DNA of 64,000 nucleotides from Pseudomonadota bacterium (GCA_018819925.1 JAHJPG010000048.1:1-64000), one strand, 5' to 3'; positions 47,701-57,597 are shown, numbered from the stretch's first letter. Program-made: numbers and translations. The notes: generated from the letters alone by a model not told the origin.

Positions 47701-50305
47701 TAACAAAGCTGAGGAGCCCCGGCTCTTGCCAATACCGGCCGTCTCTGCGGCGTGCGCCCAAGCGTTGCTTGCGAAACCGTTCGTAATCGGACTGCGGCTT
47801 GGCTGGCAATCCCTGGCTTTTTATCTGGACGCGCCGCGATGGCCTGCTGCGCAGCAAATCGATCCGTTGTCTGAGCTTCGGGATAAGCCCTGCCAGGCTT
47901 TGGTTCCAGTCGGCCGGCAGGTTGACGGCGCCGGTGGGGTCATAACTGGCAAAGCCCGCGTTGATGCGGCCAACCGCCTTTTCCAAGACATCAGCCACGC
48001 TATCGGAGTTGGGTTCCGCCACCATGATATTTGGCGACAGTTCATGTAGCCGCTCGGCGGTTTTCACCGAGAAGCTGTTGGTGACGGCCAGTTTGCCGGA
48101 CGCGGCCATCTCCAGCGGGGGGTAGCTGGGATGCGGCGAAAGCATCAGTGAAAGCAACAGGTCTGCGGTCCGAACCCGTTGAGCATAGGCATCTAAATCC
48201 ATCCAAGCGAGCGGCTTGAGGAAAACGCCCTTGCCCAGGTTGATGGGCGTGAAGTTTTCACCCATCCCCCAAATCTCCCAGCCTTCCTTGTCTAGAAAGC
48301 CTGCGGCGACGGCCCTACGCAGGGCGAACAGCCCTATCTCAAAAAGGTTTCGCCGGCCGGAATTGGGGCGCGCATAGAAAAGTAGGGTGCGCTTTTTGCG
48401 GTTAACGCGGTCCTGCGCTTTTCCTGGGTCGGGAAAATAACGCTGACGGTCAATGGCCGGATCAAAGGTTAAGGCGTCTTGCGCAAAGGCCGGCTGGGCA
48501 TAGCAACCGCACCCCTCCTTCACCAGATGATCCAGCAACAACTTGGTGTTTATGATTGGGATATGGGGCAGCCCGTAGGTTTCCAGCGCCTTGGCTTGGA
48601 AAGTAGAGCCCTCGTGCAGGATCGGCTCAAAATCTTGTATCAGGTAAATAAATTGTTCGTGGTTGGTCTGGCGCACGGCGTACTTGGCTACCTGAGCCGT
48701 CCACCATGCGGTGGCCATGAACAGATCGTTGGCTCCGATGACGACCGGCTTGGAGCGGTCCGTTCCATCGACCAAGGCTATCCGCTCCCGGTCGATCCGC
48801 CTTCCGAACAACCCTTCTATATGCGGGTAAAGCTCGCTTTTTTCGCCAACGGCCGGGGCATCGCAAGCTATCAGCCTCACCCACTCCCCGTTGGTCACCA
48901 GATTGGCTGCCAGTAAAAGCGCCGTATTGGGACCGCCCGACATGTGTTTGAGCCGCAAGCTGGGTAGGAGCACATTGATGTGCGGCCGTAGGGCGTGCCG
49001 TGGTGACAAGTCGAGGTTGAGGGGCTGGCTTAGGTGTAAGCCGGGCACTCCCGCCTCGGCCTTTATGTAGGCGTCTTGTATGTCCTGATTCGCTTGCCCC
49101 ATGGCGTCAAAGCCAAAATTAAGCAAATCCGAATTTTGGAGTTCCTCAGGGGTTATCAGGCCAAGCTTGATAAGCGCCTTTCCCGTAACAGGACCAAAGC
49201 GTGTCTGCTTGAGTCGTTGTCTGTAAAAAACATGCCCCGCTGAGATAATTTTTTGGCGAATCTTTTTTGTGAGAGCAAAAGTATCGGCCGGTTGCTTTTT
49301 TTTCTTTGACGTTGACAAACCCTGGGGGGAGTTCTTTATCCTTTGCAACTGGTTTGCAATGGATCGCAACGGTTTGGTGATCTTCCATGAACTTGAGTGC
49401 AGCACGGCCCACAAGGCGCGCTCGGTACTGGCCAGCCCGGTTTTTAACTCAGCCATCTCCTTGAGTAAAAGCAACAGTTCTTCGCTTGGCGGCATGCTGC
49501 GCGTAGTCCACTCATTGCTCCTCTGGTCAATGGGCGCGCCGATGCAGGATTCCGCGTTGTTAAAGGACAAAACCTCCGGCACGACCATTTCCACCGATCC
49601 GGCAATGACCCGTTTGCCAAGCCGGTTGCGCTCCGGAGGGGCCTTGCGGATGACGCACATGGAGTTGATGAACTCAATGGAGTGGATTCTGTTGAGGTCG
49701 TCTTCATGCATGCGGAAACCATACTCTGAGTTAAATCCCCTCAGAATATCGCCGGGAGCTTTGTCGACCCCCCAATGCTCATGGCCAATTACGTCGGCAA
49801 GGCGCTTAAAAAAGGTGATGGATGAATAAGGGTGATACAAGCCGCCTTCAAATTCCCGCCAGTAGCTGCAATGAAGGTCCTCCACCACAAAGAGGCCCCC
49901 ATCGGCCAACAGGGGAAAGTAGCGGGCGAAAGAGTTTACAATGTCGCGAGAAAGATGGGAGCCATCGTCAATTATCAGATCTAATTCCCGCGACAGCGCC
50001 GCTATTTGGGCTTGCGCCGAATCGGAGTTTGCATCGCCCACCACCAAGGCTATTCGAGAGTCTTGGTAGCTCAACCTCCCGCAGTCACTGTTGATATCGC
50101 AACCAATAATTTTTTGGGCGTTGGCAAAGTATTTTAACCATATATCCAGGGACCCGCCGTTTTGAACGCCTATTTCCAGCATCCTGACGGGCAGGTGCCG
50201 ATATTCGGAAAGAATCCGGTTGTATTCAAAAAGGTAGATTGACCATTTGTCCGAAACCTTACCCTCATGCTCGGCGTAGAGTTGCTCCAGCGTCTTATCA
50301 GCCAT
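44753..50305 (-). CDS. 1850-aa fused enzyme: N-terminal SAM methyltransferase, helical linker, WsaF-like glycosyltransferase, two GT2 domains
   Basis: VRMLEIGVQNGGSLDIWLKYF...LIIDDGSHLSRDIV (sugar O-methyltransferase-like); INVLLPSLRLKHMSGGPNTALLLA...YLIQDFEP...YARPNSGRRNLFEIG (WsaF-like); FVTSAYDTEPQYL...LILDNGSTRP...LPLDSDDLVEPD and SILTAVYEKSDLALLDDLAESIVNQTL...VPVDADDLLTPD (two GT2 domains). Confidence 0.9.
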   Translation of the reverse strand: MADKTLEQLYAEHEGKVSDKWSIYLFEYNRILSEYRHLPVRMLEIGVQNGGSLDIWLKYFANAQKIIGCDINSDCGRLSYQDSRIALVVGDANSDSAQAQIAALSRELDLIIDDGSHLSRDIVNSFARYFPLLADGGLFVVEDLHCSYWREFEGGLYHPYSSITFFKRLADVIGHEHWGVDKAPGDILRGFNSEYGFRMHEDDLNRIHSIEFINSMCVIRKAPPERNRLGKRVIAGSVEMVVPEVLSFNNAESCIGAPIDQRSNEWTTRSMPPSEELLLLLKEMAELKTGLASTERALWAVLHSSSWKITKPLRSIANQLQRIKNSPQGLSTSKKKKQPADTFALTKKIRQKIISAGHVFYRQRLKQTRFGPVTGKALIKLGLITPEELQNSDLLNFGFDAMGQANQDIQDAYIKAEAGVPGLHLSQPLNLDLSPRHALRPHINVLLPSLRLKHMSGGPNTALLLAANLVTNGEWVRLIACDAPAVGEKSELYPHIEGLFGRRIDRERIALVDGTDRSKPVVIGANDLFMATAWWTAQVAKYAVRQTNHEQFIYLIQDFEPILHEGSTFQAKALETYGLPHIPIINTKLLLDHLVKEGCGCYAQPAFAQDALTFDPAIDRQRYFPDPGKAQDRVNRKKRTLLFYARPNSGRRNLFEIGLFALRRAVAAGFLDKEGWEIWGMGENFTPINLGKGVFLKPLAWMDLDAYAQRVRTADLLLSLMLSPHPSYPPLEMAASGKLAVTNSFSVKTAERLHELSPNIMVAEPNSDSVADVLEKAVGRINAGFASYDPTGAVNLPADWNQSLAGLIPKLRQRIDLLRSRPSRRVQIKSQGLPAKPQSDYERFRKQRLGARRRDGRYWQEPGLLSFVTSAYDTEPQYLADLASSLFMQDGGANFEWLILDNGSTRPETREALNDIAKNPCVRLQRVDANLGIIGGMRHCLERATGRYILPLDSDDLVEPDCVHVITRTLHEAGYPPLLYTDEDKLTGKQFIQPYFKPDWDPVLFAHSCYIAHLCAIDRQKGLELGLYKDAGAEGCHDWDSFFRFIMAGDTPVHVPEVLYSWRMHDQSTAENIDSKSFISDSHRTVLQRFLEHADAPQLELVYSRFFNKSVDWWFRRRRNSPAPSLSVAIGGNPAGLRGDESQRQKVVSIKPEEGVTRLAEIVNQSDAELVHLIWDGVRPDDDEWLWDAMGLLELFPDAAMVGGALHDGDEVIGGPAIFGFGQGFDCPDRGRTLSDPGYFAQMWKPHSVSAVSSGHCVVRGDFLKSVLSQLAEEKAPLNMLGPWLGGLAREAGQRVVFSPFMSASAQKTPEDTAAPDARAGFLSRFWRLLPEEHLLSPRLGLEAGTSYAPVSQAQRERHLAGLQQGALEYKDWFDREIIRRAGRYPMPRDPASISILTAVYEKSDLALLDDLAESIVNQTLSPAQWVIVVNGPVTEGHLEHIGAKSQDEWGATLIVETQSLGIIGALRRGLESAVGQYVVPVDADDLLTPDAIQILAREIQRLNEPDMIFSDEDLLAQGKPAAPYLRSVFDPVLNLDSSYIWHLLAIKRSSALERELYSDPGANWCQDWDSVTRIANAGGRIEHCPEILYHWRQHSGSTTNKPEGDPRSLDSVRHVLQGQIDRAANPELYAIETWPIDRGAKELYISRPEIDLSEFVWIGDYMAGGEHEGPPRGEFIVANAGSASMEAGGVFNEAARLFGLHPHIGAVGGRIIDENGLVVESCFVNNGAGGVESPWMGRGETYPGPYALALKAQSVISTGPSLAFFRLRALEEVGVQPPEDLSSLCAWVLDTCERLVAAQWGVVFSPLVVARSTSPWPPISQADRRPRQNINGGSSALSRYGLHCPYVFK

Positions 50306-51662
50306 TGAGCACCCGGATTACAACTTGTTCAAACGAAACCCCCACCAGTCCCCACCTGACCTCGCTTGAAGACACATCGATGATCAAGGCGTCGTGGAGC
50401 CAATGGTGCTGCACGTTATCGTGAAGATCGCCATCGGCCACGGAGGCCATTACCGCGTATTGCCCATTTGGCAGCATGGGCAGCCGGAAGACAAACTCGC
50501 CGACGAATTCCTCCCCGGCCCTTACGGGGCACGGATTAAGGCTGGTGAACGGCAGCGTGTTTTCGCCGAACAAATCTTGACCCAAGCGATCCCTCACCAA
50601 AAAGCCCAGTATGGGACTTTCCAGGGTTTCGTTAGCCTTTACGCGAATCGCCATGCGAACCCTCTCGCCGCCGGTGAAAACACCATCCGAGCCGGGCGAA
50701 AGCTTTTTTAGGGAAACGGACACGATTTCCGCCGCGCCCGTCTTCCAACCCTTGGCGCTGGCGCCGTTCTCTTCCACCGTTGCCCTGACGCCATAGTCAA
50801 TTACCAGCTTTTCCATTCCTTCTTGACCAGGCTGGGACCCTTCTTCCGTTGAGGAGTTGTCTTCCGATGAAAGCGCATGCAACTCAACATTATGGCCATA
50901 AAGTTCCTGCAAGGTGTACTTAAGGTAACTTTCCACCACATCTTTGGAGGCGCCTATTTTCTTTATCTCACCATTGTCCAACCAAATGGTCTTTTCGCAC
51001 AGATTCTGAACCGCCCTGGTATCGTGGCTAACAAATATAAGAGTTCCCTTTTCCCGGAACGAGCGGATGAAACGCATGCATTTTTGGGTAAAAATGGCGT
51101 CTCCCACCGACAAGGCTTCATCCACCACTAGAACATCCGCGTCAACGTGCGCTATTACCGAAAAGGCAAGCCTTATGTACATGCCGCTGGAATATATTTT
51201 AACCGGCTGCTCCATGAAACGGCCGATATCGGCGAATGCCGCGATTTTGTCGAAACGCTCGTCCACCTGTTTTTTGCTCAGGCCAAGCACCGCGGCGTTC
51301 ATGTACACATTTTCCCGGCCTGTGAATTCGGGGTTGAACCCGGATCCAAGCTCCAGCAAGGCAGCCACTCGGCCGTTGGTTTCCACCTCGCCGGCCGTGG
51401 GAGCCAAAGTGCCGCAGATTATTTGCAGCAGGGTGGATTTACCCGAACCGTTGCGCCCGATGATGCCGATGGTCTCCCCTCTTTTAACTTCAAAAGAGAC
51501 ATCATTGAGGGCCCAGAATTCTTGAAAATATCGCTTGGGAGGACGATTAAGCAGTTTGCGGAGCCCGGAGGAAACGAACTGTTTCAGCCGGTCACGCGGG
51601 TTTTTGAAGATATGGTAGCATTTGCCGATGCTTTGGACGCTTACGGCCACTTCAGAGGACAT
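50298..51662 (-). CDS. wzt: ABC transporter ATPase for polysaccharide export with C-terminal carbohydrate-binding extension
   Basis: GRNGSGKSTLLQIICGTLAPTAGEV, YSSGMYIRLAFSVIAHVDADVLVVDEALSVGD; ~170-aa beta-rich C-terminal extension. Confidence 0.93.
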   Translation of the reverse strand: MSSEVAVSVQSIGKCYHIFKNPRDRLKQFVSSGLRKLLNRPPKRYFQEFWALNDVSFEVKRGETIGIIGRNGSGKSTLLQIICGTLAPTAGEVETNGRVAALLELGSGFNPEFTGRENVYMNAAVLGLSKKQVDERFDKIAAFADIGRFMEQPVKIYSSGMYIRLAFSVIAHVDADVLVVDEALSVGDAIFTQKCMRFIRSFREKGTLIFVSHDTRAVQNLCEKTIWLDNGEIKKIGASKDVVESYLKYTLQELYGHNVELHALSSEDNSSTEEGSQPGQEGMEKLVIDYGVRATVEENGASAKGWKTGAAEIVSVSLKKLSPGSDGVFTGGERVRMAIRVKANETLESPILGFLVRDRLGQDLFGENTLPFTSLNPCPVRAGEEFVGEFVFRLPMLPNGQYAVMASVADGDLHDNVQHHWLHDALIIDVSSSEVRWGLVGVSFEQVVIRVLNG

Positions 51663-52479
51663 CGGCGAAACCCTTCCTTGTTTTCTGGAACCAGGCAAAT
51701 CCCGCCCATGCCACGGCTATGGCCACCAAGCTATAGGCGCCCAACCCCAGCCAGTTTGGCATTTCGCCCCATATGAGCACCGCTCTCGCCTGTTCGATGA
51801 TGAACGAAAGCGGGTTGGCCAAAATCCAAGGGCGGTAGGCCTCCGGCAAGGCGCTGACGGGATAGAAAACCGGAGCAAGAAATAGCATGACCATGGTGAC
51901 CACCCCCATCACCTGCCCCACATCTCGCAGGAACACTCCCACCGACGCTATTATCCAAGAGATTCCCATGATCAACACCAAAAACGGCAAAAACACCACA
52001 GGTATCAACAGTGCCGTCCAATGCACAGAGCCGTTTATGATCAGCGAAGCCAGCAACAAGACAAAGACGCTGATGGCGCAGTGGAAAAGCGCGGTTCCGA
52101 TGGGAACCAGGGGCAGTATCTCCAGGGGGAACACCACTTTTTTGACGTAGTTGACATTGCCCAGGATTATGGTTGGCGCCCGGTTGAGCACTTCGGCCAA
52201 AAATCCATGAACTATAAGGCCCACAAACAGCACCATGGCGAACACGGTTTTGTCCTCTCCGCCAACGCCCCAGCGCGCCTTGAACACCACCGAAAAAATG
52301 AACGTGTATACACCCAGCAGGATAATGGGGATGACAAATGACCAAGCGAGCCCCATGAATGACCCTCGATAGCGCTGCGCCACCTCCCGCTTGGTCATTA
52401 GCGCTATAAGTTGCCTGTAGCGCCACAAGTTTTGGAGCATTGCCGAGATGCGGGTTGGTTGAGCAGCGTTGGGATTCAT
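51652..52479 (-). CDS. wzm: ABC-2 type polysaccharide export permease
   Basis: ALMTKREVAQRYRGSFMGLAWSFVIPIILLGVYTFIFSVVF...NRAPTIILGNVNYVKKVVFPLEILPLV. Confidence 0.95.
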   Translation of the reverse strand: MNPNAAQPTRISAMLQNLWRYRQLIALMTKREVAQRYRGSFMGLAWSFVIPIILLGVYTFIFSVVFKARWGVGGEDKTVFAMVLFVGLIVHGFLAEVLNRAPTIILGNVNYVKKVVFPLEILPLVPIGTALFHCAISVFVLLLASLIINGSVHWTALLIPVVFLPFLVLIMGISWIIASVGVFLRDVGQVMGVVTMVMLFLAPVFYPVSALPEAYRPWILANPLSFIIEQARAVLIWGEMPNWLGLGAYSLVAIAVAWAGFAWFQKTRKGFADVL

Positions 52480-53024
52480 GCAAACACCTCGGCGTCCACC
52501 AACTTCATTCCTCTGGTGTCCTTGGGTGAAAGAATGGGCGTTTCGCCGAGGGGCCATTTGATGGCTAGGTCCGGATCATCCCAGCGGATGCAGCGTTCAA
52601 ACTCTGGTGCATAATAATCGGTCGTCTTGTACAACATTTCGGCCCAATCGGATAGCACATAAAAGCCGTGGGCAAAACCTGCCGGCACCCAGACCTGTTT
52701 CTTGTTCACGGCCGAAAGTATCGTATGGACCCAATTGCCGAAAGTAGGCGACCCCTTGCGAATATCCACCGCCACATCGAATACCTCACCCACCGCCACC
52801 CGCACCAGTTTTCCCTGCGCCTTGGGAGGCAGCTGGTAGTGCAGGCCACGCAATACGCCGCGCGGAGACCTGGAGTGGTTATCCTGTACAATGGTAATGG
52901 CAGACCCAATGGCTTCATTGAACTGATTCTGGTTGAAGCTTTCATAAAAAAACCCGCGCTCATCCGGGAACACCTTGGGTTCGATAAGCACCACATCAGG
53001 GATGGCAAGGCGAGTAACCATCAT
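52476..53024 (-). CDS. rfbC: dTDP-4-dehydrorhamnose 3,5-epimerase
   Basis: EPKVFPDERGFFYESFNQNQFNEAIG...NHSRSPRGVLRGLHYQLPPKAQGKLVRV...PAGFAHGFYVLSD. Confidence 0.97.
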   Translation of the reverse strand: MMVTRLAIPDVVLIEPKVFPDERGFFYESFNQNQFNEAIGSAITIVQDNHSRSPRGVLRGLHYQLPPKAQGKLVRVAVGEVFDVAVDIRKGSPTFGNWVHTILSAVNKKQVWVPAGFAHGFYVLSDWAEMLYKTTDYYAPEFERCIRWDDPDLAIKWPLGETPILSPKDTRGMKLVDAEVFA

Positions 53025-53025
53025 T

Positions 53026-53907
53026 TTAAAAGGTAACATCCCTCAGCAGACGTAGCAGGTATTGGCTATAGCCATTATTGGCCAGAGATGCGCCAAGTCG
53101 TTCCAGTTGGGCCGAGTCAATCCAATTTTGTCTCCAGGCGATTTCCTCTGGACAAGCCACTTTCAATCCTTGGCGCTTTTCCAGCGTGGCGATGAACTGC
53201 CCCGCCTCCAGCATAGACTGGTGGGTGCCAGTATCCAGCCAGGCATAGCCACGGCCCATGGTTTGAACCGAGAGTTGCCCCTGCTTCAAATAAAGGCGAT
53301 TGAGATCGGTAATCTCCAGCTCGCCGCGGGCTGAAGGTTTGAGCGATTTTGCCATTTCCACCACGCGGCGGTCATAAAAATATAGGCCCGTCACGGCGTA
53401 GTTTGATTTCGGCTTTTTCGGCTTTTCTTCCAGCGAAAGGACCTTGCCCGTCTGGTCGAACTCGGCCACGCCATAGCGCTCTGGGTCGAGCACGCGATAG
53501 ACAAAAATCGTTGCTCCATTGCCTTTTTCCATCGCATCGGCGAGCAAGCGCTGAAAGTCGTGGCCATAGAAGATATTGTCGCCGAGAACCAGGGCTGAGA
53601 GATCGTCGCCAATGAATGACTCGCCGATTATGAAGGCCTGCGCAAGACCTCCGGGGCTTGGCTGCACGGCATACTGCAGATTCAATCCCCATTGGCTGCC
53701 ATCGCCTAGGAGCTGTTCAAAGCGCGGCGTGTCCTGCGGCGTGGAGATGATCAGGATGTCCCGGATGTTGGCCAGCATGAGCGTGCTAAGCGGGTAGTAG
53801 ATCATCGGCTTGTCGAACACTGGCAACAACTGCTTGGAAACGACTAGTGTGGCCGGATACAGCCGGGTGCCTGCGCCGCCAGCGAGGATAATGCCCTTGC
53901 GTTTCAT
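53026..53907 (-). CDS. rfbA: Glucose-1-phosphate thymidylyltransferase
   Basis: [74 protein letters not shown]. Confidence 0.97.
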   Translation of the reverse strand: MKRKGIILAGGAGTRLYPATLVVSKQLLPVFDKPMIYYPLSTLMLANIRDILIISTPQDTPRFEQLLGDGSQWGLNLQYAVQPSPGGLAQAFIIGESFIGDDLSALVLGDNIFYGHDFQRLLADAMEKGNGATIFVYRVLDPERYGVAEFDQTGKVLSLEEKPKKPKSNYAVTGLYFYDRRVVEMAKSLKPSARGELEITDLNRLYLKQGQLSVQTMGRGYAWLDTGTHQSMLEAGQFIATLEKRQGLKVACPEEIAWRQNWIDSAQLERLGASLANNGYSQYLLRLLRDVTF

Positions 53908-54809
53908 ATCGATCCTACATAAACAAGTTCGGAAACCATCCGTTTAACATGGACGGGCCAAAGGGGCAAGGCCACACCAAAAGCGTCGCATATCTTTTTG
54001 GTGTCAAGCCGCGAGTTTAGGGGGCGTTTGGCTGGCAGGGGATACTCAGAGGTTGGAATCGGCGTCACCCCCTCCGGACCAAGGCGGATTATCGCTCCGT
54101 AGCGCACGGCTTCGGCAATAATCAGGCGGGCGTAGCGTTGCCAGTTGGTTTGCCCGCTGGCAGTCAAATGATAGGTGCCGCTGGCCCGTTTGGCCAAAGC
54201 ATGGCAGTGGGTCAGCCGATACATGCAAAGGGCAGTTATATCCGCTACTAATTCAGCGCTGGTGGGAGCGCCGACCTGGTCACTCACCACGTTGATGGAA
54301 TCCCGCTCTTTGGCAAGCCGCAGAATGGTTTTGACAAAATTTTCACCGCGTGCGGCGTAGACCCAGCTGGTGCGCAGGATCAGATGCTTGCATCCCGCGG
54401 CTCGAATGGCCTCTTCTCCATCCCGTTTGGTGCGGCCATATACGCTCAGAGGCGCAGTCGGATCGCTTTCCGTGTAGGGCCCGTCCTTGGCCCCGTCAAA
54501 GACATAATCGGTGGAGTAATGAACGAGCCAGGCCTTGATGCCTCGCACCTCCTGCGCCAAGCGGCCAACGGACTCGTTATTTATGCGCCGGGCAAGTTCG
54601 GGTTCCGACTCCGCCCGGTCTACTGCGGTGTAGGCGGCCGCGTTGATCACTATTTCGGGAGTGTGGCGCCGCACCAAGACACACGCGGCATCCGGATCAG
54701 CAAAATCAGCCTCGGCCCGGCCGCAAGCGATCACTTCTCCCAGCGGGGCCAGCGCACGCTGTAATTCCCAGCCAAGCTGGCCATCTTTACCAAATAATAA
54801 TATCTTCAT
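53904..54809 (-). CDS. rfbD: dTDP-4-dehydrorhamnose reductase
   Basis: [39 protein letters not shown]...[14 protein letters not shown]...[10 protein letters not shown]. Confidence 0.97.
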   Translation of the reverse strand: MKILLFGKDGQLGWELQRALAPLGEVIACGRAEADFADPDAACVLVRRHTPEIVINAAAYTAVDRAESEPELARRINNESVGRLAQEVRGIKAWLVHYSTDYVFDGAKDGPYTESDPTAPLSVYGRTKRDGEEAIRAAGCKHLILRTSWVYAARGENFVKTILRLAKERDSINVVSDQVGAPTSAELVADITALCMYRLTHCHALAKRASGTYHLTASGQTNWQRYARLIIAEAVRYGAIIRLGPEGVTPIPTSEYPLPAKRPLNSRLDTKKICDAFGVALPLWPVHVKRMVSELVYVGSI

Positions 54810-55867
54810 GCGATATAGTGCTTTTCAATCCATTCCAGATAGGCGCCGCTGGTGACCTCGGCCACCCATTTCTGGTTAGCCAGATACCAGCGCACGGTTT
54901 TGCGGATGCCTGTTGTGAAGCTTTCGGTTGGCTCCCAGCCAATTTCACGTCCGATCTTGCCATGATCTATGGCATAGCGCCGGTCGTGGCCGGGGCGATC
55001 CTTGACAAAGGCAATCTGCTCTTTGTAGCTACCGCCGCCGGCTTTAGGATTTTCTTTGTCAAGAATATCGCAAATGGTGCGCACCACTTCCAGGTTGGCT
55101 TTTTCGGCTGCTCCCCCGATGTTATAGGTTTCACCAACGCGACCGTATTTCAGAACCATTTGGATGGCAGTGCAGTGATCTTTAACGTAAAGCCAGTCGC
55201 GAATCTGCTGTCCGTCGCCGTATATTGGCAACGGCGTGCCTGCCAAGGCGTTGTGAATGGACAGTGGAATTAATTTTTCAGGAAACTGGTATGGCCCGTA
55301 GTTGTTAGAGCAATTGGTGATGAGCGCGGGCAGACCATAGGTGTGGTGGTAGGCATGCACCAAGTGGTCGGATGATGCCTTGCTCGCGGAATATGGGCTG
55401 TTTGGATTGTAGCGATTGTCTTCCCGGAATGGCGGGGCATCAACGCCTAGGGAGCCATAGACCTCATCGGTTGACACGTGGAGGAAACGGAACGAGGTTT
55501 TTTCGCTGTCCGCCAGGCCTTTCCAGTAGGTCCGCATGGCCTCCAGTAAGCGGAAAGTGCCAACGATATTGGTCTGGATGAAATCTTCGGGCCCGTGGAT
55601 GGAGCGATCTACGTGGGATTCGGCCGCGAAATTTACTACTGCGCGAACCTTATGATCCGCCAACAGTTTAAGGATTACGGTGTAATCACTAATGTCTAAT
55701 TTGACGAAAGTATGACGTTGATCGATAGCCAAGCTTGCCAAATTATAAAGGTTGCCAGCGTAGGTAAGCTTGTCTATATTCAATACCGGCTCGTCACAAA
55801 GTGACAGCCACTCGAGTATGAAATTGGAACCGATAAACCCAGCCCCGCCGGTTACTAGGATGCACAC
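54806..55867 (-). CDS. rfbB: dTDP-glucose 4,6-dehydratase
   Basis: [19 protein letters not shown]...LTYAGNLYNL...VNFAAESHVDRSIHGPEDFIQTNIVGTFRLLEA...HVSTDEVYGSL; GTG at 55867 is the likely start. Confidence 0.96.
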   Translation of the reverse strand: MCILVTGGAGFIGSNFILEWLSLCDEPVLNIDKLTYAGNLYNLASLAIDQRHTFVKLDISDYTVILKLLADHKVRAVVNFAAESHVDRSIHGPEDFIQTNIVGTFRLLEAMRTYWKGLADSEKTSFRFLHVSTDEVYGSLGVDAPPFREDNRYNPNSPYSASKASSDHLVHAYHHTYGLPALITNCSNNYGPYQFPEKLIPLSIHNALAGTPLPIYGDGQQIRDWLYVKDHCTAIQMVLKYGRVGETYNIGGAAEKANLEVVRTICDILDKENPKAGGGSYKEQIAFVKDRPGHDRRYAIDHGKIGREIGWEPTESFTTGIRKTVRWYLANQKWVAEVTSGAYLEWIEKHYIA

Positions 55868-56058
55868 GTAATCGTCCCCCAATACGTTGGCAGCGTCTTA
55901 ATCCACATTATGCGGCAACTGTGCTGCTTCACTTCTTTCCTTTCTGGCGCTCCCGTTGAACCGTGATGCTTCGTTGGGCGGCATCCAAAGGTGCATCTTC
56001 GACGTTACCTGTGTTCTTGGCGTACTCGTGGCACCATGATTAGCCGATCCATTTGTGC

Positions 56059-56865
56059 CTATACCTTGGGTTGATCACCATGGATTATGGCGATCTTTTG
56101 GCCCTCGGTCTTGGTTCGAAGCCTCCCTGGAGCCTGGTGAGACAGCTGGTGGACACAAGCAAGACGCCCCGCCCAGACCAGGCACCCCAGGGCCAGAAGC
56201 AGTTCGGCCGGCTCCTGGTCCCGCCAGATTATGACCCGGCCTATGGCGAACCCGTCCCCTCCGAACACCGCCGCCAGCAACACGTGGCCCCAGACGAAGT
56301 AGGAATAGACAAGGAACACCGGCAGGAAATAAAAGGTCAGGGGCCAGGGCGGGGTAAAGCAAGCCAACAGGGAGCGGGCCACGGGCGGCAGCCCCGGGCG
56401 GGTCAATATCTTGCCCACCACCAGCCAGCCCAGAGACAGGCCCAATCCCACCAGCATGTACATGACCTGCAAACAGCTCTGCACGGGCTTGAGGTTGTGC
56501 AGCGTCATCTCATGCTGGACGTTGTACTGGACGAAAAATGCCGGCGCCTGGAAGCCCAACAGCCGCTCGCCCCAGCTTATCTCTTCCACGGCAACCACCA
56601 GCAGGACCAGACCCAACATTAAGGCCGCCCCGGCGTGGCGGGCCAAACCCGCCCGCCTAAATCCGACGGCGGCCCACAGGCTCATGCCGCCCGCCGCCAG
56701 GTAAAAGTAAAATTGCAGGTTTTCCAGCAAGCTGTCTTCTTGAATAAGGTTGTGGTAGGCTTGGGGGGCGTAAATCTTGACTCCCACCATGACCAGGGAC
56801 AGCACCACGGGCAAAGAAAAAATAGTGACCAACCAGGATCGGTTGGCCTCATCCCACTGCAACAT
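56059..56865 (-). CDS. Uncharacterised multi-TM membrane protein with EEISWGER motif
   Basis: 268 aa, ~7 TM, VVAVEEISWGERLLGFQAPAFFVQYNVQHEMTLHN resembles an uncharacterised family seen near polysaccharide loci. Confidence 0.7.
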   Translation of the reverse strand: MLQWDEANRSWLVTIFSLPVVLSLVMVGVKIYAPQAYHNLIQEDSLLENLQFYFYLAAGGMSLWAAVGFRRAGLARHAGAALMLGLVLLVVAVEEISWGERLLGFQAPAFFVQYNVQHEMTLHNLKPVQSCLQVMYMLVGLGLSLGWLVVGKILTRPGLPPVARSLLACFTPPWPLTFYFLPVFLVYSYFVWGHVLLAAVFGGDGFAIGRVIIWRDQEPAELLLALGCLVWAGRLACVHQLSHQAPGRLRTKTEGQKIAIIHGDQPKV

Positions 56866-57430
56866 GGATATCCGTCCACATTATGCGGCAGCCGCCGCGT
56901 TTGGCCTCTGTTTAGGCCTGTTTGAGCCCCCGGTGCATGCTGCCGCTTGGCTGGGCAACATCCAGGGGTTTCGCCGATCAAACGTGCATCTTCTTTCAGC
57001 CAGCGCCAACACCTCATGAAAACGATGAGCAATTGGAAACGAAGAAGCAACAGGCATCCACTACCCCGCAAATATCAGCACGGTATCCGGTGCCAGAAGC
57101 CGTTGTTCGCCTATCTTACCGCATAATCATGGTTAAGAGGACCGGGCAATAAATGATCTCCCCCCGTTTTTGTGGACACGTGGTCAACTAGTCATTTTAA
57201 TCATCCCAGGTCCGAGTGATGAACAAGTCTCGGTCCCGGGCAGTTGAACAAGACAAGGCCAAGGCAATTTAAACAAATTATATCAGACGCTTCTACCCGT
57301 ATTTAACTTTGCTTAACACAAGATCAATTCGGCCACCCGGGCCCTTCAAATCCCCCAGCGCCAGCAGATTTATTTCCCTGGTCAACCCTGTATCCGGGTA
57401 CAAAACGCCGCCCCAACCGATCAGAACCAG

Positions 57431-57540
57431 AAGGCGTCCTTGCCGGGAAACCCTGGCGCCCCAAAATAGTTGCCCCTAAAGAAACACTATTCTTCAATTT
57501 GTCCCCTGGGGAAACCAAAGGCCGGAGCGGTATTCGAGGT
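57431..57540. repeat. Imperfect ~110-bp direct repeat, copy 1
   Basis: aaggcgtcc...aaaatagttgcccctaaagaaacactattcttcaatttgtcccctggggaaac...gagcggtatt; matches 57838..57945. Confidence 0.7.
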
Positions 57541-57597
57541 GTTCCGCCTTGCTGGCTTCGCTGGCTTCTCTTTAACCGGCCTCCCGGGGACTTTGGC

